The notes under the pieces were generated by a model. It did not search any database and was not told where the DNA came from. It saw only the letters and a program-made list of their open reading frames with translations. From Delphinapterus leucas (taxonomy: Eukaryota > Chordata > Mammalia > Artiodactyla > Monodontidae), in assembly GCF_002288925.2 (NCBI RefSeq), contig NW_022097996.1:10238451-10302450 (forward strand): DNA of 64,000 nt, read 5' to 3'. A program made the translations under genes and the position numbers. Shown here in pieces: positions 32,289 through 43,520 of the stretch; position 1 is the stretch's first letter, and each line of letters starts with the position of its first letter.

Positions 32289-35200
32289 CCTTGATAGGTT
32301 TTAACATCTTTCTGGTTACCTCATTAATTAGTTAAAATCTTTGACAGTGTTCTTTTTTTTAAGGTTATATTCCATTTATAGTCATTATGTAATGTTAGCT
32401 GTATTCCCTGTGTTGTACAGTACATTCTTGTAGCTTACTTATTTTATACATAGTAGTTTGTACCTCTTAATCCCCTACCCATGTTTTGCGTCTCCCCAGT
32501 GGTAACCACTAGCTTGTTCTCTATATCTGTGAGTCTGTTTCTTTTTTGTTATATTCTCTAGTTTGTTTTTTAGATTCTGCATATAAGTGATATCATACAG
32601 TATTTGTCTTTCTTTGTCTGACTTATTTCACTTAGCATAATGCCCTCCAAGTCCATCCACGTTGTTGTAAGTGGCAAAATTTCATTCTTTTCTATGGCTG
32701 AGTAGTATTCCATTGTATATATGTGCCACATCTTCTTTATCCATTCATCTGTTAATGGACACTTAGGTTGTTTCCATATCTTGGCTTTGTAAATAGTTCT
32801 ACTATGAACATTGGGGTGCATGTACCTTTTCAAATTAGTGTTTTCCATTTTTCTGGATATATAGCCCAAAGTGGAATTGCTGGATCATATGGTAGTTTTT
32901 AGCTTTTTGAGTAAACTCCATAGTCTTCTCCCAAGTGGCTGCACCAACTTACATTCCCACCAGTAGTGCATGAGGCTTCCCTTTTCTCCACAATTGCCAG
33001 CATTTGTTATCTCTTGTCTTTTTGATGATTGCCATTCTAATATGTGTGAGGTGATATATCACTGTGGTTTTGATATGCATTTACCTGACAATTAGTGATG
33101 TTGAATACATTTTCATATACATGTTGGCCATTTATATATATTCTTTGGAAAAATGTCTAGGTCCTTTACCCATTTTCCAGTTGGATTATTTTTTTGGGGG
33201 GGGTTTGTTTTTGCTGTTGAGTCGTATGAATTCTTTATATGTTTTGGTTATTAACACCTCATCAGATATATTGTTTGCAAAGATTTTTCCCATTCTGTAG
33301 GTTGTCTTTTCATTTTGATAATCATTTATTTTGTTGTGCAAAAGTTTTTTTTTTGAATAGTCCCACTTGTTTATTTCTATTTTGTTGCTGGTATTGATAC
33401 TTTAGGTGTGATTTCCAGAAAATCATTGCCAAGACCCATGTCAAGGAGATTTTTCTTATATTTTCTCCTAGGAGTTTTATGGTTTCTGGTCTTGCATTTA
33501 AGTCTTTATTCCAGTTTGAGTTAATTTTTGTGAGGTGTAAGGTAGGGGTCTAGTTTTATTCTTTTACATGTGAATGTCCAATTTTCCTAGCACCATTTAT
33601 TGAAGAGACTGTCTTTTCTCCATTGAGTATTCTTGGCACACTTGCCAAATATTAGATGATTGGATAAGTATGGGTTTATTTTTGGATTCTTGATGCTGTT
33701 CCATTTGTCTATGTGTCTGTTTTTATGCCAGTACCATACTGTTTTGGTTTACAACTTTATAATATAGCTTGAAATCAGGATGCCTCCCACTTTGTTGTTC
33801 TTTTTCAGGATTGTTTTGGCTATTTTTTTTTGTGGGTCCATATAAATTTTAGGATTTCTTCCTATTTCTGGAAAAAAATGCCCTTGGAATCTTGATAAGG
33901 ATTGCATTGAATCTATAGATAGCTTTGAGTAGTATGGATATTTTAGCAATATTAATTCTTCCGATCCATGAACACAAGATACCTTTCCATTTATTTATGT
34001 CTTCTTTGATTTCTTTCATCAATGTCTTGTAGTTTTCCTTGTAGAGATCTTTCACCTCCTTGGTTAAATTTATTCCTATGTACTTTATTGTTTTTGATGC
34101 TATTATAAATGGGATGGATTTCTTTATTTTTTTTCAGATAATTCATTGTTAGTGTACAGAAATGCTGATTTTTGTATGTTATTTTGTATCCTGCAACTTT
34201 ACTGAATTCATTGATTAGATCTAATGGTGTTTTGAAGTCTTTATGATTTTCTATATATTCAATTATGTCATCTGCAAATAGAGACAATTTTACTTCTTCC
34301 CTTCTAATTCTGATGCTTTTTATTTCTTTTTCTTGCCTGATTGCTCTGATGGGGAATTCTAGTGCCATGTTGCATAGGAGTGGTAAGAGTGGGCACCCTT
34401 GTCTTGTGCCTGATCTTAGAGAAAAAGCATTCAGTCTTTCACCATTGAATATAATGTTAGTTGTGGGCTTGTTATATATGGCCTTTATTACGTTGAGGTA
34501 CGTTCCTTCTATACCTATTTTATTAAGAGGTTTTTTTTATCATGAATGTATGATGAATTTTGTCAAATGCTTTTTCTGTACCTATAGAGATGATCATATG
34601 CTTTTTTCTTCTTTCATTCTATAACTGTGATGTATCCCATTGACTGATTTGCATATGCTGACTTATCCTTGCATCCCAGAGATAAATCCCACTTGACCAT
34701 GGTGAATGTTCCTTTTAATGTGAGTTTGGTTTGCTAGTATTTTATTGAGAATTTTTTACATCTGTATTCATCAGGGATATTGACCTGTAGTTTTTTTTCT
34801 GGTAGTGTCCTTTTCTGGCTTTGATATCAGGGTAATGATGGCTTGTAAATTGAGTTTGGGAGTGTCCTCTCCTCTATGATTTTTGGAAGACTTTTAGAAA
34901 GAGTGGAGTTAATTCTCCTTTGATGTTTGGTAAAATTCACCAATGAGGCCATTTGGTCCTGGGCTTTTCATCATTGAGTGATATTTGATTACTGACTCAA
35001 TCTCCTTATTAGTAATTGGTCTGTTCAGATTTTCAGTTTCTTCTTGATTCAGTCTTGGTCGGTTGACTGTAAGAATTTTTTCATTTCTTCTAGGTTGTTC
35101 AGTTTGTTGGCATGTAGTTGTTCATAGTGGCCTCTTATGATCCTTTGTATTTCTGTGATATCAGTTGTAATGTCTCCTTTTTCATTTATAAGTTTGTTGA

Positions 35201-35385
35201 TTTCGGCCCTCTCTTTTCCTTGGTTAGTCTAGCTAAAGGTTTGTCAATTTTATCTTTTCAAAGAAGGAACTCCTAGTTTTATTAATCTTTTTTATTGTCT
35301 TCCTGTTCTCTATTTCATGTATTCCTGCTCTGATCTTTATTATTTCCTTCCTTCTGCCAACTTTAGGCTCAGTTTGTTCTTTTAT

Positions 35386-35494
35386 TTTGGTCATGCTGTG
35401 TGCTTGTGGGATCTTAGTTCCCCAACCAGGGATTTGACCCGGGTCCCAGCAGTGAAAGTGCCAAGTCCTAACCACTGGACTGCCAAGGAATTCC
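35386..35494 (-). mobile_element. Short tRNA-Glu SINE fragment (Bov-tA-like), antisense
   Basis: 'gtgcttgtgggatcttagtt', 'cccaaccagggatttgaccc', 'accactggactgccaaggaa' represent the tRNA-related half with almost no body. Inserted within the ORF2 region of the old L1; it is flanked by T-rich 'ttgttctttt'/'ccttcttttt' sequence. Confidence 0.85.
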
Positions 35495-36371
35495 TTCTTT
35501 TTCTTTTTTTTTTCTAGTTTTTTGAGACATAGAGTTAGATTGTTAATTTGAGATCTTTCTTGTTTCTTAATGTAGGTGTTTATAGCTTTGACCTTCCCTC
35601 TTAGAACTGATTTTGCTGCACCTGTAAGTCTTGGTATGTTGTGTTTCCATTTTTGTTTTTTTCAAAATACTTTTTAATTTCCTCTTTAATTTCCTCTTTG
35701 ATCCATTGGTTGCTCAGAAGAGTGTTGTTTAATTTCCATTATTCATATATTTTCCAGTTTTCCTCCTATTATTAATGTCTAGTTTCATACCATCATGGTC
35801 AAAGAAGACACTTGGTATGATTTCAGTCTTCCTGAACTTGCTGAGGGTTGTTTTGTGGCCTAACATTTGGTCTATCCTGGAAAATGTTCTGTGTGCACTG
35901 GAGAAATATGTATATTCTGCTGTTATCAGGTACAATGTTCTGTATATGTTATGTCCATTTGGTCTATAGTGTTATTCAAATCTGCTGTTTCCTTATTGAC
36001 TATGTCTGGATGATCTATCCATTGTTGAGAGTGGGGTATTAAAGTCCCCAATTATTATTGTATTGCTGTTTATTTCTCCTTTTAGCCCTGTTAGGTTTTG
36101 CTTTATACATTTAGGTAGTCTGATGTTGGGTGCATAAATATTTACAATTTTATATCTCCTTGATGGATTGACCCCCTTATCATTATATAATGACTTTCTT
36201 TGTCTCTTTTTACCATTTTTAGTTTAAAGTCTATTTTGTCTAAGTATAGCTACCCCTGCTTTTTTTGGTTAGCATTTGCTTGAAATATCTTTTTCCATAT
36301 CCCTTTACTCTCAGTCTGTGTATGTCTTTAAGGCTAAAGTGAGTCTCTTGTGGGTATCATATTGTTGGATA

Positions 36372-36720
36372 TTTTTTAAAAAAATAAATTTATTTTTGGC
36401 TGCTTTGGTTCTTCGTTGCTGTGCACAGCTTTCTCTAGTTGCAGTGGGGGCTACACTTCATTGCGGTGCATGGGCTTCTCATTGCGGTGGCTTTTCTTGT
36501 TGTGGAGCATGGGCTCTAGGCACGTGGGCTTCAGTAGTTGTGGCACGTGGGCTCAGTAGTTGTGGCTCGTGGGCTCAGTAGTTGTGGCTCGTGGGCTCAG
36601 TAGTTGTGGCACGTGGGCTTAGTTGCTCCGTGGCATGTGGGATCTTCCCAGACCAGGGCTCGAACCTTTGTCCCTGCACTGGCAAGTGGATTCTTAACCA
36701 CTGCACCACCAGGGAAGCCC
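36372..36720 (-). mobile_element. CHR SINE, long form, with expanded internal 22-bp units
   Basis: Tail complement at 36372-36395, head complement 'accaccagggaagccc' at 36705-36720. Between about 36530 and 36620 there are four tandem copies of a 22-base unit with core 'cagtagttgtggc', making this copy unusually long (about 349 bp). Confidence 0.95.
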
Positions 36721-37182
36721 CCGCTCTTTTTTTAATCCGTTCATCCATTCTATGTCTTTTGATTGGAGAATTTAATCCATTTACATTTAAAATAATTATT
36801 GGTAGGTAAGGACTTATTATTGCCATTTTGTTAACTGCTTTCTGGCTGTTTTGTAGATCCATTGTTCCTTGTTTCTTATTCTTCTGTCTTTGTGTTTTGA
36901 GGTCTTTTAGTATCAGTATGTTTTGACTTCTTTATCATGTTCTTTTGTGTAATTACTATGGCTTTTTCCCCTGTGATTACCATGGGACTTACATAAAATA
37001 TCTTAATATTATAACACCATATTTTAAACTGATAGAAACTTAACTTCAATAGTATTCCTAACTTTATGCCTCACAATTTAGGTTATTGATGTTACAGTTT
37101 ACAAATTTTTTATATTGTGTAACCAATAACAGATTATTGTAGTTATGGTTATTTTTTTACTACATTTGTTTTTTAACTTTTT

Positions 37183-37387
37183 TTTTTTTTTTTTGCGGTA
37201 CGTGGGCCTCTCACTGTCGTGGCCTCTCCCGTTGCGGAGCACAGGCTCCGGACGCACAGGCTCAGCGGCCATGGCTCACGGGCCCAGCCGCTCTGCGACA
37301 TGTGAGATCTTCCCCGACCGGGGCACGAACCCGTGTCCCCTGCATTGGCAGGCGGACTCTCAACCACTGCGCCACCAGGGAAGCGCT
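37183..37387 (-). mobile_element. CHR SINE, short form, with 15-bp TSD
   Basis: 'ttgcggtacgtgggcctctc' to 'caccagggaagcgc'. The TSD 'tgttttttaactttt' is at 37168-37182 and 37388-37402. Confidence 0.97.
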
Positions 37388-37673
37388 GTTTTTTAACTTT
37401 TAAACTAGAATTGTAAGTGAATTATGCACCACCATTATCATATCACAAAATCTAACTTTGACTATATATTTACCATTACCAGCAAGTTTTATTCTATCTT
37501 CTTATGTTTTTAGTATGTTAAATAGCATCCTTTCACTTTCACTCAGAGAAGTCCCTTTAGCACTTCTTGTCAGGTAGGTCTAGTGGTGATGAACTCCTTC
37601 AGCTTTTGCTTGTTGGGGAAGTCTTTAACCCTCCCTCATTTCTGAAGGACAGCTTTGCCAGGTATAGAATACT

Positions 37674-38708
37674 TCATTGACAGGTTTTTTTTCTTTCAAT
37701 ATTTTTAATGTGCCATGGCATTCTTCCTGGCTTAAAAAGCCTTATTGAGTTTTCTTTATGTGAATCTTCTCTCTTTTCTCTTGCTACTTTCAAAGTTTTT
37801 TTTTTGTCTTTGACTTTTGACAATTTAATTATAACATGTCTTGGAGTAGACCTATTCAGGTTCAACTTACTTGAGATCTTCTGGGCTTTATGGATCTGGA
37901 TGTCCATTTCTCTCCCCAGGTTTGGGAAGTTTTCAGCCATTATTGTTTTAAATATACTTCTTGTCCCTTTCTCTCTTTCTTCTTCTTCTGGAATTCCCAT
38001 AATGTGGATATTACTTCTTTTGATTGTGTCCCATAAGTCCTGTAGGCCTTCTTCACCACTTTTCATTCTTTTTTCCTTTTACCCCTCTGACTAGATAAAT
38101 TAAAATGTCCTGTCTTCTAGGTCATTGATTCTTTCTTCTGCAGAGTCAAGTCTGCTTTTGAAGGTCTCCTTTGAACTCTTCAATCGTATTTTCTTAAGTC
38201 ATTGTATTCTCAGTTCCTGGATTTCTGTTTGTTTTCTTTTGATGTTTTCTATTTATTTGTTGAAATTTCCATTTTGTTTATGCAATGCTTTCCTAATTTC
38301 ATTTAGTTGTCACTGTGTTCTGGTGGTTCACTAAACTTCTTTTTTTTTTTTGGCGGTACTCAGGCCTCTCACTGTTGTGGCCTCTCCCGTTGCGGAGCAC
38401 AGGCTCCGGACGCCCAGGCTCAGCGGCCATGGCTCACAGGCCCAGCCGCTCCGCGGCATGTGGGATCTTCCCGGACCGGGGCACGAACTCGTGTCCCCTG
38501 CATCGGCAGGCGGACTCTCAACCACTGCGCCACCAAGGAAGCCCTCACTAAACTTCTTTAAGAGCATTATTCTGAATTCTTTGTCTGACAGTTCATAGAT
38601 CTCCATTTCTTTAGGGTCAGTTATCATACCTCTATTGGTTTCCTTTGGTGGTGTCATGTTTACCTGGTTTTTCATAATCCTTGATTCCTTATGTTGGTGT
38701 TTGTCCAT
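37674..38708 (-). pseudogene. L1 ORF1 remnant, split by a SINE
   Basis: The N-terminal piece on minus (38708 to about 38560) contains TPPKETNRGMITDPKEMEIYELSDKEFRIMLLKKFSE (written here as family-typical blocks PPKETNR and DPKEMEIYEL). The C-terminal piece (38066-37674) has the RRM-like start SNIHIMGIPEEEEREKG, then ENFPNLGREMDIQIHKAQ and TPRHVIIKLSKVKDK. ORF1p is the L1 RNA-binding chaperone (coiled coil, RRM, C-terminal domain). The coiled-coil part is interrupted by the SINE at 38343-38544 and frame changes. Confidence 0.85.
38343..38544 (-). mobile_element. CHR SINE, short form, with 15-bp TSD
   Basis: 'ggcggtactcaggcctctca' to 'gcgccaccaaggaagccc'. The TSD 'tcactaaacttcttt' is at 38328-38342 and 38545-38559. 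Interrupts L1 ORF1. Confidence 0.97.
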
Positions 38709-39059
38709 CTGAGTAAGTGGTCTCCTCTTCCAGACTTGACATGTTTCCTTTGGCAGAGGCAGGTCTTCACCGGGCAGCTCAGTTTACGTTTCTGAATGTG
38801 TGTGCTGGTAATGCTCTTGGGCAGGTAAGACTTGCTAGCAGGGTCTATTTTTGGGTGAGGCCACTGCCTGAGCTCTGAGGTGGCAGAATGGGGCTGTGCC
38901 ACTGGCTGAGAACAGTTGGATAGGACTACTAGCTTGGTTCCCTGCCCAAGCAAACTTGGTTCTCTGCCTAAGCAAAGTTGTAGGATGAGCTCTCTGGTTG
39001 CCTCAGTTCTCTGGTCAAGTTTACTAGATGGTCAGGATTGAGCACTCTACTCAGCAAAG

Positions 39060-40115
39060 GATGGGGCTATGAATTAGCTTCCCTGTCTTGGAGGGGCAGC
39101 AGGATGGGCCCCAGGACCTGCATGGCTTATTCTTTGGGGACTTGAATCAGGTAAGACTGCGCTGAATTCCCTGGCCAGTTGGGCCCTCTGGTTTTGCTCT
39201 GCAGACAGGGAAAGCTGTGAGTGTGCTCTCTGTTCAAGTGCCTCTGCAAGTAGGACCATTGGGTGGGCCGTGCAGCTTCCCATGTGCTCTGGTCAGGTTT
39301 TCTGGTAGGATGAGCAGAGGGCTGCATTTAGCAGTGGGTGGGGCTACAAATTAGCTTCCCTGCCCAGGTGCAGTGGGAGAACCAGTTCCAAGGCCTACAA
39401 GGCTCTTTGTATGTGGTCTTGACTCAACCTGACCCATGCCCCAAGTTCCCTGGCTGAACAGGGCCACTGGCTTTGCTCTGCAGACCACCAGCTCTCTGCT
39501 CAAGGGTTGCTGGGTTCACAGCTTCCAGGTGTTATGGTCAGGCTTTTTGGTCAGGTGGGGCTGGAAGCTACACTCATCAGTGAGTGGGGCTGACTCGGCT
39601 CCCCTCCATGGGCAGGAGGAAAAGCCAGCTCGTAGCTGCTTCCCAGGTGTTCCTGATCAGGCCTTCTGGTCAGAAGAGGCCAGGAACTACACTCAGCTGT
39701 AGGTGGGGCTATGGTCTAGCTCTCCTGCTTGGGTGAAGAGGGGAATTCTCCAAGCCCAGCAGGGCTTTTTGTTTGTGGTCTTTACTCAAGCTGACCCACT
39801 CCCCAAGTTCCCTGGCCAGTTGGTGCCCCTGGCTTTGCTCTACAGGTCATCAGCTCTGCCTGCCATATCCCCTGCTCTGCTTGAGCACTGCTGGGCTGTG
39901 CAGCCTCCCAGGTGTCCCCAGTCAGGCTTTCTAGCCGGAAGGGCTGGGAGCTACACTCAGCAGTAGGCTGGGCTCTGACTCAGCTCCGCTGCCTGGGCCA
40001 GGGCAGACCAGCCTCCAGGGCTGGCAAAGCTCTTCGTTTGAGGGCCCACATCAGGCAAGCCTGTATCCTGCCGAGTTCCCGGGCCAGACTGTGCCCATCT
40101 TGGCTCTGCAGATGA
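39060..40115 (-). repeat. Tandem monomers in the L1 5' UTR
   Basis: GC-rich imperfect tandem units. The landmark 'tttgctctgcagac' or close variants recurs at about 39196, 39472, 39834 and 40103; 'ggtcaggctttctgg'-like and 'ctacactcagcagt'-like landmarks recur with them. Spacing is about 270-360 bases, with one shortened unit near 39586-39706. In L1, repeated 5' UTR monomers are known as promoter units in some mammals; on minus-strand orientation this lies directly upstream of ORF1. Confidence 0.8.
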
Positions 40116-40649
40116 ACAAAACGGCTGCAGTCGTTGGGACCACTGCTCAGACGCCACAGGTAGGACTCGGTCTGCTAAGATCTGAGTGGTGGTTGTTGCC
40201 AGCCCTTCCCCACTTCTCCATCACAATCAGATTCCCGGGGGTCAAGTCCTGCAGGTACCCCTGCAATTCCTGTGGGGCATGACCAGAGTGGGGGGCTCCC
40301 AAGAAGGGACCCACAGTGGGAGCTGGATATGTACCCTTGGCTCTCTTTTCCCACTGGAGGCGCCGTAGACTCAGGGGCGACCTCTCAGTGTGATACTGCA
40401 CCAGCCTGGGGATGAGGCAGTGCTGTCAGCATGCAGCGGCTCCTCTTACCCTTCTGATGTGGTGTCTTGGTCTCTGCAGTGCAGTGCTTGCTTCAGCCTC
40501 ACTCTTGTGTTCTAGGGTTCTCTCAGTGGTGTCTTGCCCATGAATAACTGTTAGTTCTTCTTGAGGGGGAGTGAAGGCCTATAGGAATGGATAGTGTCAC
40601 TGTCTTGGTGATGCCACTGTCCTCTGTTGTCTCTTGTCTAATATTATTG

Positions 40650-40786
40650 AATGAAGGCCCCACCCTGTGACCTCATTTACCCTTAGTTACCTCCAGAAAG
40701 GCCTGATCTCCAAATTCAGTCACATTGGGGGTTGAGGCTTCAATGTATACATTTTTGGGGGGACACAAACATTCAGCCCATCAGAG
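40650..40786 (-). mobile_element. MLT1/MST MaLR LTR fragment (antisense, 5' part)
   Basis: 'aaggccccaccctgtgacct', 'attcagtcacattgggggtt' and 'gggacacaaacattcagccc' are the complement of the 5' part of a MaLR LTR. The other part is absent, cut close to the L1 5' edge at 40618. Confidence 0.88.
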
Positions 40787-42287
40787 CAGGGCTTACTGAT
40801 TTTGCCGTGGAGTTGCCGTCTGGGTTGTTTCTTGAGGAACTCTATATGATTGTATGTTTAAGTCTTTCCTCTTGGGCTGGTTATTCTCTAGAAGAGCCTG
40901 TCAATTTCTGGCCTGTGGGGAAACATCTTGTCAGCATTCTGAAAACTGAGCTGGGGAAGACAGCGGGAAGTCTCAGTACTCACTATTTAATATGCATGGG
41001 TTCACTTCATCAACCTGTTCTCAGTTGTTACCCCGACCTTCGGCTTCGTCTGGAGTTCTCTCACCCAAAGATCCTCTCTTGTTTGACTCCCTTAATTCAC
41101 CTCCAGTCTGTTGCTGAGGTAGTAACAGAGCACGTGCTGAATGGAGGGAACCCAGGGGACCCAGGACCTGTAAAGGGGCTCTGTCAGTCCTGCTCCGGCT
41201 CTTCCCTTTCCCTCCAGTGTGTTGCCAGGTCCTGTGGCTTAAATTGTACTGGAACTTTCTCCACTATCCAGTCTCAACTGCCAACTGAGTTACTGTCGTC
41301 CATCTGCTTTAGAGCTTCCAAAATCTTAGCACTTTCGTCTCCTCTTTTGTCCTTGTGGATTAAAAAAAAAAAAAAAAAAAAAGAAATCCCCTTTAGTCTG
41401 TGTGAGCTTTGGTTGGGAGCCAAACTAGATGTGCACATTTACTCCTCTATTTTAATTCGGAAGCGTCCATCCTTTTCTCTGAGAGTAACTTCCAGAGTTA
41501 CTTGGTTTCAGCTCTCTATTTAAGTGGATTAATTACCTACTGCTGGTTCTCTTTCCGTATTATTCCTATTCCTAAGTTCCTTATTTGGATATGTCTCTTG
41601 GCTGTATTTATTCGAGTTGTTTTTCAAAGGAGAGCTCACTGGCAGTTGTGGTGAGAAGTGGCTTGAGGTTGATGGGGGTGGAGAGCAAAGAGCATCTGCA
41701 AGGCAAACATAGCTTCAAAAAAAAAAAAAGAAGAAAAAATCCCTTTCCAACCCAATTGCCAGCCTGAAACCATCGGTTTTAGAAATTCTAGAGCCACCAC
41801 TGCTCATAGGTATTAGGGTCCTTAAATCTTTGCGAGTTTGCGAAAGTCAACCTGTTGCCTTTATACTTAGCTCTTCACTTACCAGCTTTGTGGCCTTGGT
41901 TACGTTATTTAACCATTCTGAACCTTGGTTTCTCATTCATAAAATGGGGCCAAAATTCCTACCTCGGAGGATTGTTGTGAGGGCAATACCAGGCCTGTCC
42001 GCTCAGATATTCTTCCCTTTCTCCTTCCCTTTCCCCAGCGTTCCTTTCCCTTCCTTCAGGTTGACGTAAGTAGTCCCTTAACTACTGCCCCAGCACCCCA
42101 AGCACGCGGTGGTCCAAGACCCTAGTTTTTGCAAAGCTAGATGGAGGCAGAAGCCAGCCGCAAACCCAGGCAGCTGGATGCCATGCCGGCTCTTCCTTGG
42201 AGGGTGGGGTGGGGTGGTGGCCAAGTGCCGGGCCCCTCCCCACGCCCCGCTGGACAGCAGGGACTATCGTCTTCCTGGCTCACTTCC
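40787..42287. other. Unique sequence with two A-runs, no certain gene
   Basis: A 263-codon plus frame (40732-41523) begins inside the MaLR fragment and crosses an A-run (41360-41381, giving poly-Lys), so it is not a natural gene. A second A-run lies at 41717-41729. The A-runs could be tails of decayed retrocopies, but no parent is recognised. MIR relic at 41855-41990. Confidence 0.4.
41855..41990 (+). repeat. MIR SINE relic (sense)
   Basis: 'ccagctttgtggccttggtt', 'ctgaaccttggtttctcatt', 'aaaatggggccaaaattcct' and 'attgttgtgagggc' follow the MIR order. Confidence 0.85.
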
Positions 42288-42595
42288 CTGGTGGCACAGT
42301 GGTTAAGAATCCGCCTGCCAATGCAGGGGACACAGGTTCGAGCCCTGTCCGGGAAGATCCCACATGCTGTGGAGCAACTAAGCCCGTGCGCCACAACTAC
42401 TGAGCCCACGAGCCACAACTACTGAGCCCACTAGCCACAACTACTGAAGCCCGTGCACCTAGAGCCCATGCTCTGCAACAAGCCACCACAATGAGAAGCC
42501 CGCACACCGCAACAAAGAGTAGCCCCCACTCGCCGCAACTAGAGAAAGCCCGCGCGCAGCAACGAGGACCCAAAGCAGCCAAAGATAAAAAAATA
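42288..42595 (+). mobile_element. CHR SINE, long form (sense)
   Basis: Head 'cttccctggtggcacagtgg', tRNA part 'acaggttcgagccctgtccg', body with three tandem 'ccacaactactgagccc' units (about 42391-42455), tail 'gataaaaaaatattaatttt'. Confidence 0.95.
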
Positions 42596-42668
42596 TTAAT
42601 TTTAAAAAAGGGAGAGAGTTACAGAGGGGCATGTGAGCCCTGAAATACCATTAAAAAAAAAAAAATGT

Positions 42669-42699
42669 TGTGAGGTTAGCTCATACCGCTAACCTCACA
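42669..42699. other. 12-bp perfect inverted repeat (hairpin)
   Basis: Arms 'tgtgaggttagc' (42669-42680) and 'gctaacctcaca' (42688-42699), 7-base loop 'tcatacc'. Not part of a repeat I recognise; follows an A-run at 42652-42665. Confidence 0.9.
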
Positions 42700-43089
42700 G
42701 ACAAGATCGGCCCTGAAACAAGAGGATAACCTTCCCTGCAGGGCTTGAGCAGTTGAGGAATGTGACCTGAAGCAGTAACTTCCATCAGGGGAGATGAGAT
42801 AAGGTACGGTCACCTCTGACCTCAATGAAAGTACGTTACGCTCCGGCACCTCTCGGTGATGCAGAGCTTGGCATTTTGTGTGATGGGACTTGCTCCCAAC
42901 CGCAGGTGCTGCTTCCTCTGCCGGGGCACGGCCAGGCCGCAGGCAGGTTGCTCCTTCCCCATCTCCTGGAAGGTGGGTAACAGTGAAGGATGGAAGGGCT
43001 TGGGGGCGAAGAACCACAGGGAGGGACACAGAAGCCTGTCACGGATGAGTGAGGCTTGTAGAAAAAAACGAAAGCAAATCTTAGTATTG

Positions 43090-43520
43090 AGTCAACGAGT
43101 GTATGCAGCCCCCATGCTTCATACACAATTCTAGCTATTGTGACAATGAGGATATAAAAGAATGTAAGATATGAGAAGACCCACTTAAAGTGTGGGATCT
43201 GCAGACAATGGGAAGCTAGGTAGTCATTAAAAAGGATGAAGCAGATCCGTGTGTACTGACACGGGAAGATGCTGGTATTACTTACATTTTGTGGAGTGAA
43301 AAAGGTTACAAAGCGACATGCACTGTGTGACCATTTTACGTAAAGGTGACTGATGGCTGTGTGTGTTCGGGTGCGGGTGAGACGCATGGAAGCACGTTCA
43401 TCACAGGGCTTACCAGTGTCTGATGGTGGGATTTCAGGTTATTTTGTACCTTTCTGTTTCATTTCAATCTGTTATATTGAGCATATATAAGTTTTAGGAC
43501 CAAAAAAAGCTATTTTTATT
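43090..43520 (+). mobile_element. Old L1M-like 3' end (sense)
   Basis: 'tagtcattaaaaaggatgaa', 'gcagatccgtgtgtactgac', 'gtaaaggtgactgatggctg', 'ccagtgtctgatggtgggat' and 'attttgtacctttctgtttc' follow the layout of old L1M 3' ends. Diverged, no open frame. Confidence 0.65.

Larger units (their letters stand above)
32570..36862 (-). pseudogene. L1 ORF2 remnant (endonuclease, RT, C-terminus), heavily broken
   Basis: The N-terminus, at the 36862 end, contains IILNVNGLNSPIKRHRMDERIKK, the start of the APE-like endonuclease. The EN domain continues to about 35800 and the RT domain to about 33900; the RT catalytic FADD lies in the frame 34368-33991 ([14 protein letters not shown]). The C-terminal frame 32869-32570 contains MEYYSAIEKNEI. 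Numerous stops and frameshifts plus two SINE insertions (36372-36720 and 35386-35494) make it non-functional. Confidence 0.88.
32345..40618 (-). mobile_element. Near-complete old L1 (antisense), about 8.3 kb with four SINE insertions
   Basis: Reading on the minus strand from 40618 down: 5' end ('tggtgatgccactgtcctct' is the edge on plus), GC-rich 5' UTR with tandem monomers (about 39060-40100), ORF1 (38708-37674), inter-ORF spacer (about 37670-36880), ORF2 (36862-32570), 3' UTR and an A-tail complement near 32350. SINEs are inserted at 35386-35494, 36372-36720, 37183-37387 and 38343-38544. Many stops and frameshifts. Without SINEs it is roughly 7.3 kb, close to full length for an L1. Its 3' UTR differs from the young L1 at 29251, so it belongs to an older subfamily. 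Confidence 0.9.

Noticed and set aside
36530..36620. Regularly spaced repeats resembling a CRISPR array
   Set aside because: Contiguous 22-bp minisatellite units with no spacers inside a SINE, in a mammalian genome.
40732..41523. 263-codon open frame, among the longest in the window
   Set aside because: It starts inside an MLT1 LTR and crosses a genomic A-run that gives poly-Lys; no domain or family resemblance.
42288..42360. tRNA-Glu-like promoter sequence at SINE heads
   Set aside because: Part of SINEs; no intact cloverleaf or flanks of a real tRNA gene.
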